Of a stretch of DNA of 64,000 nucleotides, positions 27,975-36,600 are shown piece by piece. Numbering within the stretch: the stretch's first letter is position 1; each line of letters begins with the position of its first letter. The position numbers were made by a program, and so were the translations under genes. Where the stretch lies: positions 186,001 through 250,000 of the forward strand of contig NZ_JAJQQS010000004.1 of NCBI RefSeq assembly GCF_021228125.1, read 5' to 3'. A model generated the notes under the pieces. It was not told where the DNA came from and searched no databases. It was given only the letters and a program-made list of their open reading frames with translations. The DNA is from Streptomyces albireticuli. GTDB taxonomy: Bacteria > Actinomycetota > Actinomycetes > Streptomycetales > Streptomycetaceae.

Positions 27975-27976
27975 CC

Positions 27977-27994
27977 GAGATCCTCACGGATCTC
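27977..27994 (+). repeat. Spacer hairpin between tRNA-Val copies 3 and 4
   Basis: GAGATCC-TCAC-GGATCTC, a perfect 7-bp stem that corresponds to the 27779-27796 hairpin with compensatory changes. Confidence 0.75.
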
Positions 27995-27997
27995 CCC

Positions 27998-28069
27998 GCG
28001 CGATTAGCTCAGCGGGAGAGCGCTTCCCTGACACGGAAGAGGTCACTGGTTCAATCCCAGTATCGCGCA
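27998..28069 (+). tRNA. tRNA-Val (GAC), copy 4
   Basis: 72 nt; acceptor GCGCGAT/ATCGCGC, matching copy 2, 198 bp upstream. Last tRNA of the cluster; a terminator hairpin follows. Confidence 0.96.
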
Positions 28070-28082
28070 CATGATCGGCGGA

Positions 28083-28118
28083 GGGCCGGGGCTATGAGCT
28101 CCGGCCCTTCGTCTTTTG
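28083..28118 (+). terminator. Terminator of the tRNA cluster
   Basis: GGGCCGGGGC...GCTCCGGCCC stem (one G-T pair) followed by the T-rich TTCGTCTTTT. Confidence 0.85.
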
Positions 28119-28232
28119 CGTTCCGTCTTCCGCCTTCCGCTTCCGCGTGCCGTCTTCCGCGTTCCGTCTGCCACGTGTCGTGCGGCCGTGCCCTCCGGCG
28201 TCCAGCTCTCCGGTCCGGGTGCGGACGCGCGT

Positions 28233-28264
28233 CGGGCCGGGTACCTCCCCAGGTACCCGGCCCG
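28233..28264 (-). terminator. Terminator of the small membrane-protein gene
   Basis: A perfect 14-bp stem (CGGGCCGGGTACCT / AGGTACCCGGCCCG) with a CCCC loop lies downstream of the minus-strand gene ending at 28354. Confidence 0.8.
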
Positions 28265-28353
28265 TCGTGCCGTCCGCCGTACCCCCGTCCCCACGGGGTT
28301 GATCACCGGGACTGTCCCCGGCCCGGGCCGCTCTCCCGGGCCCGGGGCGCCTC

Positions 28354-28557
28354 TCAGCGCCCCAGCATTCCGGCTACGGACGACGCTTGGATGACGACGG
28401 CGTCCCAGCCGCCGAAGAGCACGGCGAGGAACGCCGCGAGGGGCAGCACCATGGCGGCGGCGACGAGCGGGTGACGGGTGCCGGACGGGCCGGTGCCGAA
28501 GGCGTCCGCCGCCTGCCGGCCGCGCGCCCTCACCGTGCGCCCCGCGATGTCCGCCAT
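28354..28557 (-). CDS. Small single-pass membrane protein (67 aa)
   Basis: Hypothetical protein of 67 residues: a basic N-terminal half (MADIAGRTVRARGRQAADAF) and one hydrophobic helix (LVAAAMVLPLAAFLAVLFGGW). The ATG has GAGGAGAGGG a few bases upstream and a strong terminator follows, which supports a real gene. Function unknown. Confidence 0.7.
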   Translation of the reverse strand: MADIAGRTVRARGRQAADAFGTGPSGTRHPLVAAAMVLPLAAFLAVLFGGWDAVVIQASSVAGMLGR

Positions 28558-29249
28558 CGTCCCTCTCCTCGCCTTTCCCGTCCGGTCGCGCCTCCGGGCG
28601 CCTGTCGCGCCCCGGGCGCCCGTGACCGCGCCGCGCTTGTGCCCGTGGTGCCCGCGGTGCCTGTGCCGCCCTGTCGTGCCGTGCAAGCGGCGGGCGTCTG
28701 ACCTCGGGGGACGAGTACTCCACCCGCCGCTCTTCCACCACATTAGGGGCGGGGTACCGAGCCGGTCGTCATGCGTGCGTACCGCTCGCGGGCCTCCCCG
28801 AGGATGAGCGGATCCGGGGGCGGCTACTCCTCTGGTTGGAGACGGACGGCCGGGACCCCGGGGTCTTCCCGGAGGGGTCGGCCCGGAAGCCCTCACTCCG
28901 CACACTTCCGCCGTCCCGGGTGACTTCGCTCACTTCCGCCGCTCCCCCGCACATCAAGATCATCCCCATCTCCCCGGCCCCCTCCCCCGGCGCTTCACGG
29001 GCCTCACACGCCTCTTCCGCCTCCCGCATCCATGGCCGCCGGAGACGCTCCCCACACCCAATCCCCCTGCCTGGAGGGCACCTTGACCCCCTGGCCGGCA
29101 TCCGCGGCCCGGCAACCGGCGCCGCGCACCCGGCCGTCACCGTTCCGCGCACGCGCCGGCAAACCGGTCGCCGACGCATGCGCGGCCTATCAGCGCGCCC
29201 GCCCGTCAATCCGTAAGCTGGGCCACGTCAGACGGACCGGGCAGCGGGG
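28558..29249. other. Gene-poor gap of about 690 bp
   Basis: No convincing gene. Several overlapping ORFs exist on both strands but they are Arg/Pro/Ser-rich, lack good ribosome binding sites and match nothing known to me. A minus-strand stretch at about 28754-28826 reads DPLILGEARERYARMTTG before a stop, which looks like the tail of a decayed protein, but an in-frame stop lies just upstream. The right end must hold the kinase promoter. Confidence 0.5.
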
Positions 29250-30680
29250 ATGAACATGGCGATGATGCGGCTCCGGCGCGAGGACCCGCGAGTCGTCGGC
29301 TCGTTCCGGCTCCACCGCCGGCTCGGCGCGGGCGGCATGGGTGTGGTGTACCTCGGCTCCGACCGGCGCGGGCAGCGGGTGGCGCTCAAGGTGATCCGGC
29401 CGGACCTGGCCGAGGACCAGGAGTTCCGTTCGCGCTTCGCGCGTGAGGTCTCCGCGGCCCGGCGCATCCGCGGCGGCTGTACGGCGCGGCTGGTGGCCGC
29501 CGACCTCGACGCGGACCGCCCCTGGTTCGCGACCCAGTACGTACCGGGTCCCTCGCTGCACGACAAGGTGAACGAGGAGGGGCCGCTGTCGGCGGCTCAG
29601 ACCGCGTCCATCGGGGCCGCGTTGGCCGAAGGCCTGCTCGCGGTGCACGACGCGGGGGTCGTGCACCGCGACCTCAAGCCGTCGAACATCCTGCTGTCCC
29701 CCAAGGGCCCCCGGATCATCGACTTCGGTATCGCCTGGGCCACCGGCGCGAGCACTCTGACCCACGTCGGCACGGCGGTCGGCTCCCCCGGCTTCCTCGC
29801 GCCCGAACAGGTGCGCGGTGCGGCCGTGACGCCCGCGACGGACGTCTTCGCGCTGGGCGCGACCCTCGCCTACGCCTCGACGGCCGACTCCCCGTTCGGT
29901 CAGGGCAGTTCGGAGGTCATGCTCTACCGCGTCGTGCACGAGGAACCTCAGCTCATGGCCGTACCGGACGCGTTGGCGCCGCTGGTGCACGCCTGCCTCG
30001 CCAAGGATCCGGAGGAGCGGCCGAGCACCCTCCAGCTGTCCCTGCGGCTGAAGGAGATCGCGGCGCGCGAGGCGCACGGGCTGCCGGACAGCCGGCCCCC
30101 CGTCGCCCGGCAGCCGGACCGCCCGTCGGGGCAGCGTGCCGCGCAGTACGCGGAGCAGCGCACCGAGCGGCGCACCCTCCAGGCCCCCGCCCCGCGTCCG
30201 CAGGCCCCGGCCCCCGGGCGCCACCCCGACCAGGCCCGGCCCCCGGCCCAGCGGCCCGCGACGGGCCGGCCGCCCGGCGCCCGGCGCCCGGGCGGGTCCG
30301 CGCGTGGCGGTGCGGCGCGTGGCGGTGCCGTCGGTGGCGCGGCCCGCGGCAAGGGACGTCCGGGCGCGCGTACGGGATCGGGCGCGCGGCGGCCGGGGCC
30401 GGACCGGCGGCTGCTGCGGCAGCGGCTGACGGTGTTCGTGGTGGTGACGCTGCTGGTGGCGCTGGGGATCGCGGTGGCGCAGGGGTGTCAGGGGCCCGCG
30501 CACAGCGCGGGTGAGATTTCCCGGGTGCCGGTGGTCTCCGTGGACGTGTCCGGCACGCGTCCGGTCGTCGGCGAGGACGCTGCGGAGCGTGCCGTTCCGG
30601 GCGGGGCCGTCCAGCCTTCTCGGTACGGTCCGGCCCGGTCGGCAGCCCTGTCCGCCGTGGCCCTGGGCCGAGGGCTCTGA
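29250..30680 (+). CDS. Membrane-anchored Ser/Thr protein kinase (PknB-like Hanks kinase)
   Basis: 476 residues. Kinase domain residues 14-270: glycine loop LGAGGMGVVYLG, ATP-binding Lys in VALKVI, catalytic loop HRDLKPSN, IIDFG and the SPGFLAPEQ activation-segment end. A Pro/Arg/Gly-rich linker of about 110 residues leads to one membrane helix (about residues 393-412, LTVFVVVTLLVALGIAVAQG) and a short extracellular tail of about 65 residues without PASTA repeats. It therefore signals from outside to inside but lacks a recognisable sensor. The ATG at 29250 or 29256 may be used. It is convergent with the SpoU methyltransferase. Confidence 0.94.
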   Translation: MNMAMMRLRREDPRVVGSFRLHRRLGAGGMGVVYLGSDRRGQRVALKVIRPDLAEDQEFRSRFAREVSAARRIRGGCTARLVAADLDADRPWFATQYVPGPSLHDKVNEEGPLSAAQTASIGAALAEGLLAVHDAGVVHRDLKPSNILLSPKGPRIIDFGIAWATGASTLTHVGTAVGSPGFLAPEQVRGAAVTPATDVFALGATLAYASTADSPFGQGSSEVMLYRVVHEEPQLMAVPDALAPLVHACLAKDPEERPSTLQLSLRLKEIAAREAHGLPDSRPPVARQPDRPSGQRAAQYAEQRTERRTLQAPAPRPQAPAPGRHPDQARPPAQRPATGRPPGARRPGGSARGGAARGGAVGGAARGKGRPGARTGSGARRPGPDRRLLRQRLTVFVVVTLLVALGIAVAQGCQGPAHSAGEISRVPVVSVDVSGTRPVVGEDAAERAVPGGAVQPSRYGPARSAALSAVALGRGL

Positions 30681-30684
30681 GCCC

Positions 30685-31503
30685 TCAGACCGTCGGCCGT
30701 CCCGTCGCCACCGCGTAGAACGCCACGGCCGCCGCCGCGCCCACGTTCAGCGAGTCCACCCCGTGCGCCATCGGGATCCGGACCAGGTCGTCCGCCGCCC
30801 GCAGGGCCCGCGCCGACAGCCCGTCGCCCTCCGCGCCGAGCATGAGGGCCACCCGCTCCATCCGGTGCGGCGCGACGTCGTCCAGGGACAGGGCCTCCTC
30901 GGCCGGGGTGAGGGCGAGGATCCGGAAGCCCGCCTCCCGGACGGTCTCCAGGTCCCGGGGCCAGGTCTCCAGGCGCGCCCACGGCACCGAGAACACCGCG
31001 CCCATCGACACCTTCACCGACCGCCGGTAGAGCGGGTCCGCGCAGTCCGGCGAGAGCAGGACGGCGTCCATGCCCAGGGCGGCGGCGCTGCGGAAGATCG
31101 CCCCGATGTTGGTGTGGTCGTTGACCTTCTCCATCACGGCGACGCGCCGGGCGTCACGGAGCAGCTCGGCCGGTTCCGGGAGCGGCTTGCGCTGCATGGA
31201 GGCCAGGGCGCCGCGGTGCACGTGATAGCCCGTCACCCGCTCGGCGAGCTCCGGGCTCACCGCGTAGACCGGCGCGGGCACCTCGTCGATGACGTCCCGC
31301 ATGGTGTCCACCCACTTGGCCGACAGCAGCATGGAGCGCATCTCGTACCCGGCCTGGCGGGCGCGCCGGATGACCTTCTCGCCCTCCGCGATGAAGAGCC
31401 CCTCAGCGGGCTCGCGGCGGCGGCGCAGCTCGACGTCGGTCAGGCCGGTGTAGTCGCGCAGGCGCGGGTCGTCGGGGTCTTCGATGGTGATGAGCTCGGC
31501 CAT
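30685..31503 (-). CDS. SpoU/TrmH-family RNA 2'-O-methyltransferase
   Basis: Methylates a ribose in rRNA or tRNA using SAM with a knotted SPOUT fold. 272 residues: an N-terminal substrate-binding domain (LFIAEGEKVIRRARQAG), then motif 1 EKVNDHTNIGAIFRSAAALG, motif 2 LMLGAEGDGLS and motif 3 IPMAHGVDSLNVGAAAAVAFY. Spacing to the cobalamin gene downstream suggests a separate transcript. The exact target nucleotide cannot be read from the sequence. Confidence 0.92.
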   Translation of the reverse strand: MAELITIEDPDDPRLRDYTGLTDVELRRRREPAEGLFIAEGEKVIRRARQAGYEMRSMLLSAKWVDTMRDVIDEVPAPVYAVSPELAERVTGYHVHRGALASMQRKPLPEPAELLRDARRVAVMEKVNDHTNIGAIFRSAAALGMDAVLLSPDCADPLYRRSVKVSMGAVFSVPWARLETWPRDLETVREAGFRILALTPAEEALSLDDVAPHRMERVALMLGAEGDGLSARALRAADDLVRIPMAHGVDSLNVGAAAAVAFYAVATGRPTV

Positions 31504-31591
31504 GCTGGTTCTCGTCGTCCTCGGTGTGGTGCGGTCGTGCGGTGGCGGGTGGCCGGGGTGGCTGGAGTGGTTCAGTGCGGTCCGGCGCGGG

Positions 31592-32818
31592 TCAGCGGCC
31601 TGCGGTCCCCACCTTGACCACGTCGCCGACCACGATGACGGCCGGCGGGCGTATGCCCTCGGCCGCGATCCGCTCCCCGAGGGTGGCGAGCGTCGCGTCG
31701 ACGCGGCGCTGGGCGGCGGTGGTGCCTTCCTGGATCACGGCCACAGGGGTGTCGGCGGCGCGGCCGTGGCGGACGAGCTCGGCGGCGATGGCGCCGCTGT
31801 TCTCGACCGACATCAGCAGGACGAGCGTGCCGCGCATCCGGGCGACGGCCTCCCAGTCGACGAGCGACCGCGGGTCGTCGGGCGCGACATGGCCGCTGAC
31901 GACGGTGAACTCGTGGGACACACCGCGGTGGGTGACGGGGATTCCGGCGGCGCCGGGCACGCTGATGGTGCTGGAGATGCCGGGGACGACGGTGCACGGG
32001 ATGCCGTGCTCTGCGAGGGCCTGGACCTCCTCCATGCCGCGGCCGAAGACGTAGGGGTCGCCGCCCTTGAGCCGGACGACGGCCTTGCCGGCCTTGGCGT
32101 GCTCGATCAGGGCCTCGTTGATGGCCTCCTGGGCCATGTAGCGGCCGTACGGGATCTTCGCCGCGTCGATGACCTCGACGTGCGGCGGGAGCTCGTCGAG
32201 CAGGTCGCGGGGGCCGAGGCGGTCGGCGATCACGACGTCGGCCTCGGCGAGCAGGCGGCGGCCGCGCACGGTGATGAGGTCGGGGTCGCCGGGGCCGCCG
32301 CCCACGAGGGAGACGCCCTTGCCGCGGGCGCGGTGGTGCGGGGCGGTCAGGGAGCCGTCTCGCAGGCCTTCCACGACGGCGTCGCGGAGGGCGGCGGAGC
32401 GGCGGGGGTCGGAGCCGGTGAGGACGGCGACGGTGACGCCCTCGACGCGGCCGGTCGCGGGGGTCCAGGCGGAGGCCGCGGCGGCGTCGTCGCTGCGGAC
32501 GGCCCAGACGCGGCGGGCTTCGGCCTCGGCGGAGGCGGCGCGGTTGGCGTCGGGGTCGTCGGTGGAGATCAGGGCGTACCAGGCGTCCGTGAGGTCGCCG
32601 TCGCGGTAGGGGCGGCGCTCCCAGCGGAGCTCGCCGGCCTCGGCCATCGCCTCGACGGAGGGGGTGGCGGACGGGGAGATCAGCAGCACGTCCGCGCCGG
32701 CCGCGAGCAGGGCGGGGAGACGGCGCTGGGCGACCTGGCCTGCGCCTAGCACGACGACGCGGCGGCCTGCGAGGCGCAGGCCGACGGGGTAGGCGGCGGA
32801 TTCGTTGTGCTCGGCCAT
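31592..32818 (-). CDS. cobA: Siroheme synthase-type fusion: precorrin-2 dehydrogenase plus uroporphyrinogen-III methyltransferase
   Basis: 408 residues. Residues 10-150 are a CysG_N-like Rossmann domain (VVVLGAGQVAQRRLPALLAAG), an NAD-dependent precorrin-2 dehydrogenase/chelatase. Residues 165-405 are the SAM-dependent uroporphyrinogen-III C-methyltransferase, with SLVGGGPGDPDLITVRG, RLKGGDPYVFGRG and VPGISSTISVPG. It makes precorrin-2 for cobalamin and, through the N-terminal domain, siroheme. The order is cysG-type, and the domain content argues against a stand-alone CobA. Its neighbours are the CobT-fusion and CobL genes. Confidence 0.93.
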   Translation of the reverse strand: MAEHNESAAYPVGLRLAGRRVVVLGAGQVAQRRLPALLAAGADVLLISPSATPSVEAMAEAGELRWERRPYRDGDLTDAWYALISTDDPDANRAASAEAEARRVWAVRSDDAAAASAWTPATGRVEGVTVAVLTGSDPRRSAALRDAVVEGLRDGSLTAPHHRARGKGVSLVGGGPGDPDLITVRGRRLLAEADVVIADRLGPRDLLDELPPHVEVIDAAKIPYGRYMAQEAINEALIEHAKAGKAVVRLKGGDPYVFGRGMEEVQALAEHGIPCTVVPGISSTISVPGAAGIPVTHRGVSHEFTVVSGHVAPDDPRSLVDWEAVARMRGTLVLLMSVENSGAIAAELVRHGRAADTPVAVIQEGTTAAQRRVDATLATLGERIAAEGIRPPAVIVVGDVVKVGTAGR

Positions 32819-32917
32819 GGGGGTGCGGGTCTCCTCGTGGGCGAATGCGCTGGTGGGGACACCCTACGGTGCGCGGGCGGGTCGGGGGCGGGTCGGGACG
32901 GGCCCTTCCGGGGCTGC

Positions 32918-32975
32918 ATGATTTACGGCGGGTGAGGTCACGCGCCCGGCGAGCCCCCAAGCCGCCGCAAATCAT
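32918..32975. repeat. Interrupted inverted repeat upstream of the cysG-type gene
   Basis: Arms ATGATTTACGGCGG (32918-32931) and CCGCCGCAAATCAT (32962-32975) pair with one mismatch across a 30-nt spacer. Confidence 0.6.
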
Positions 32976-32976
32976 T

Positions 32977-32996
32977 CCCCCAGCTACCGCTGGGGG
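32977..32996. repeat. CCCCCAGC/GCTGGGGG hairpin (Streptomyces intergenic element type)
   Basis: An 8-bp perfect stem with a TACC loop, immediately after the interrupted inverted repeat. I recognise this sequence type from Streptomyces intergenic regions; its function is unknown. Confidence 0.55.
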
Positions 32997-33217
32997 TGCC
33001 CCCAACGCCCCTCCCAGGGCCCGTCCCGCCCCGCCCCCTCCTGCCGGTGGGTCCCATGCGCTCTCCGGTGCTCGGGGGTCCGAAGCCGAGGTCGGACGGG
33101 CGGCCCCTCGCCATGTCGTGACGGCGTGACGGCGTGACGGTGGGCCCGCGGTCGGGTCGGGAGGGGCAGCCGGAGCGAGCTCGCCCGATCCGCGGCCACG
33201 CCGCCGCGGGAGTCACT

Positions 33218-33280
33218 GTGAGCCCGAGCGGCGTCACCGTGAGCCCGAGCAGCGTCACCGTGAGCCCGAGCAGCGTGGTC
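33218..33280. repeat. Three tandem 21-bp repeats
   Basis: The unit GTGAGCCCGAGCAGCGTCACC occurs three times in a row (33218, 33239, 33260) with one or two differences. Confidence 0.7.
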
Positions 33281-33573
33281 GGCGCCGCCACGGCCGTGGT
33301 GGGTGGCGGCGGGCGGCGGGCGGCGGGCGGCGGGCGGCGGGCGGCGCAGTGTGCTCCCGTACGGCCCGTCTCGCCCCGAGCCGTCGACGTCCTCGGTCAT
33401 GGTGACCTCGTGTGCTCCCGTGCGACCGGCCCCGCCGCGTGCCGTCGGTGAGCACGCGGCCACGCGTCGGAGCACGTCCGACGTGAGTCGGTCAGCGCCG
33501 GCCGTCCGTCGGCGCCGCCAGGGTAGCGGGTGGCTCCCGCGCCGAGGAGGTGGCCGGCACCCGTACGCAACCC

Positions 33574-33626
33574 GTCCGTAGGCGGGTGGTGCACCGCCGT
33601 GGCGCGGCACCACCCCGCCTACGGAC
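33574..33626. terminator. Terminator of the cobT-fusion gene
   Basis: Stem of about 19 bp (GTCCGTAGGCGGGTGGTGC and its complement with one bulged base) just past the stop of the BluB-CobT fusion on the minus strand. Confidence 0.8.
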
Positions 33627-33632
33627 CGGGCG

Positions 33633-36600
33633 TCAGCCCTTCTCCGTGACTCCCGCCGAGTCGAACGTCGCCACCTCGTGCATCGCGCGCGCGGCGCTCT
33701 GCACGATCGGCAGGGCCAGCAGCGCGCCCGTGCCCTCGCCCAGCCTCAGGTCGAGGTCGACCAGCGGGCGGAGGCCCAGCTTGGTGAGGGCCGCGACGTG
33801 GCCCGGCTCGGCGCTGCGGTGCCCGGCGATGCAGGCCGCCAGCGCCTCGGGGGCGATGGCCCGCGCCACCAGGGCCGCCGCGCCCGCGCTCACGCCGTCG
33901 AGGATCACCGGCGTGCGCAGCGACGCGCCGCCGAGGATCAGGCCGACGAGGGCCGCGTGCTCCAGGCCGCCGATCGCGGCGAGGACGCCGATCGGGTCCT
34001 TCGGGTCCGGCTGGTGCAGCTCCAGGGCGCGCCGGACGACGTCGATCTTCCGGGCGTGCATCTCGTCGTTGATGCCGGTGCCACGGCCGGTGATCTCGGC
34101 CGGGTCGGTCCCGGTGTAGACGGCGACGAGCGCGGCGGACACGGTCGTGTTCGCGATGCCCATCTCGCCCGTGAGCAGGGCCTTGTTGCCCGCCGCGACC
34201 AGGTCGCGGGCGGTCTCGATGCCCACCTCGACGGCGCGCAGCGCCTCCTCGCGGGTCATCGCCGGGCCCGCGGTGATGTCGCTCGTACCGGGGCGGATCT
34301 TGCGCGGGAGCAGGCCGGGCGTGCTGGGCAGCTCGCCCGCGACGCCGACGTCCACGACGCAGACCTCGGCGCCGACCTGTGCGGCGAAGGCGTTGCACAC
34401 GGCGCCGCCGCCCAGGAAGTTGGCGACCATCTGCGACGTGACCTCCTGCGGCCACGCGGTGACGCCCTGGGCGTGCACGCCGTGGTCACCCGCGAAGATC
34501 GCCACGGCGGCGGGCTCCGGGACGGGCGGCGGGCACTTGCGCGACAGACCGCACAGCTGCGCGGAGATGATCTCCAGCATGCCGAGCGCGCCGGACGGCT
34601 TGGTCATCCGCTTCTGGCGCTCCCACGCCTCGCCGAGCGCCTTGGCGTCCAGCGGGCGGATGCCCCGCAGGGTCTCGGAGAGCAGGTCGTGCGGCTCCTC
34701 GCCGGGCAGCGCGCGGCGGCCGTACTCCTCCTCGTGCACGACCCACGACAGCGGCCGGCGCTTGGACCAGCCGGCCTGCATCAGCTCGGGCTCGTCCGGG
34801 AACTCGTCGACGTAGCCGACGCAGAGGTAGGCCACGACCTCCAGGTGCTCGGGCAGGCCCAGCTCGCGGACCATCTCGCGCTCGTCGAAGAAGCTGACCC
34901 AGCCGACGCCGAGGCCCTCGGCGCGGGCGGCGAGCCAGAGATTCTCGACCGCCAGCGCGGAGGAGTACGGGGCCATCTGCGGCTGGGTGTGCCGGCCGAG
35001 CGTGTGGCGGCCGCCCCGGGTGGGGTCGGCGGTGACGACGATGTTGACGGGCGTGTCGAGGATCGCCTCGATCTTCATTTCCTTGAACTGCTTCGCCCGC
35101 CCCTTGGGCAGCGACTTCGCGTACGCGTCGCGCTGCCGGGCGGCCAGTTCGTGCATCGTCTGCCGGGTCTCGGCGGACCGGATGACGACGAAGTCCCAGG
35201 GCTGGGAGTGCCCGACGCTGGGCGCGGTGTGCGCGGCCTCCAGGACGCGCAGCAGCACCTCGTGCGGGATGGGGTCGCGGCGGAAGCCCTTGCGGATGTC
35301 CCGGCGCTCGCGCATCACACGGTGCACGGCGTCGCGCTCGGTGTCGCCGTACCCGACCGCCGCCGGGCCCGCCGGCTCCGGCTGCGGCTCCAGCTCCACG
35401 GACGTAGCGGGTTCCGTGGACTCGGCGGCCGCGGGTGCGCTGTCCTGGGCGGGCTCGACGGTCGCGGGCTCTTCCGTCTCGGGTGCCTCCACCGACACCG
35501 GCTGCTCGGGCAGCGGCGCGGCCTCGGTGACGGTTCCCTCCGACGAACCGGCCTCGGCCGGCCGCTCCTGTGACGGGACGTCGGCCGTCGCGGGCGCGGG
35601 CTCCACCGGGGCGTCCCCGGACGTGGGCCGCGGCGCGGATTCCGCCGGAGTGATCACGGGCGTACCGGCCACGGGGGGCTGCTCCTGTGACAGGTCGTCG
35701 GAGATCTGCTGGGCTGCGGTATCGGCAAGCGTCCCGGCCGGGGCTACGGGCTCCTCCACGGCCGTCGCTCCGGCGACCTCCGCCGCAGCGGCGTCCGCCG
35801 GGACCGTCCCGGGCGCCACGGCCTCGGGGAGCGGCTCCTGCGCCACGGCCTCGACCGCCGGGGCCTCCGCCGCCGGGGCTGCCGGAGCGGGCTGCTCCGG
35901 AGCGTCCACCGCCTGGGGCTCGGCTGTCTGGGGCTCAGCTGCCTGAGGATCAGCTGCCTGAGGCTCGGCCGGAGTCGCCACCGGCGCTTCGGCGACGGGC
36001 TGCTCCGGAGCCGGGGCCGCCTCAGCCACCTCAGCCACCGGAGCGGCCTCTACGACCGCAGGTTCGGTCACCGCTGCTACGGGCTCGACCGGGGTCTGCT
36101 CCCTCGGCGCCGCGTCCACCGGGACCTGGGTGGTGACGGCCGTGACGGCGGCCTGGACCGGCTCCGCGGGCCGCTCCGCAACCGGCGTCGGCGCCACGGC
36201 CTCGGGTGCCTCCACGGCTGTCTCCGCCTGCGTCACCGGCTGCTGCGCGGCTTCCGCCACCGGCGTCCCGGCCGGTGCGACGGCCGTCGGCGCCGCCTCG
36301 GCCTCGGGTGCCTGCTCGGGCGCCGCGTGCCGCGGTGCCGCGACGGGCTCGGCCGGGGCCGCCTGCTGCCCCGTCATGTCGGCCTGCTGCTCGGCGGGCT
36401 GCGCCTGCGGCGCCGCGACGGCGGCGGGAGGCACGGGCGCGCCGGTCACGACGACGGGGTCCGGTACCACCGGGACGTCCACGGCCGGTGCGGGCTGTTC
36501 CTCCCCGGCGGGAGACGTCCGCGGGGCGGCGTCGGCGATCGGCGCGGCCACGGCCTGGGGCACCTCGGCGGCCTCGGTGGGCTGTGCCGGGGCGTCGGCC

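Larger units (their letters stand above)
32819..33573. other. Gene-poor gap of about 750 bp with repeats
   Basis: No gene supported. It holds an interrupted inverted repeat (32918-32975), a hairpin of the CCCCCAGC type (32977-32996), three tandem 21-bp units (33218-33280) and a run of GGCGGGC-type repeats at about 33301-33350. ORFs here are repeat-driven artefacts. Confidence 0.6.

Noticed and set aside
28836..29216. 126-aa ORF upstream of the kinase
   Set aside because: It starts at a TTG with no ribosome binding site, is Pro/Arg-rich, overlaps an opposing ORF and matches no family known to me.
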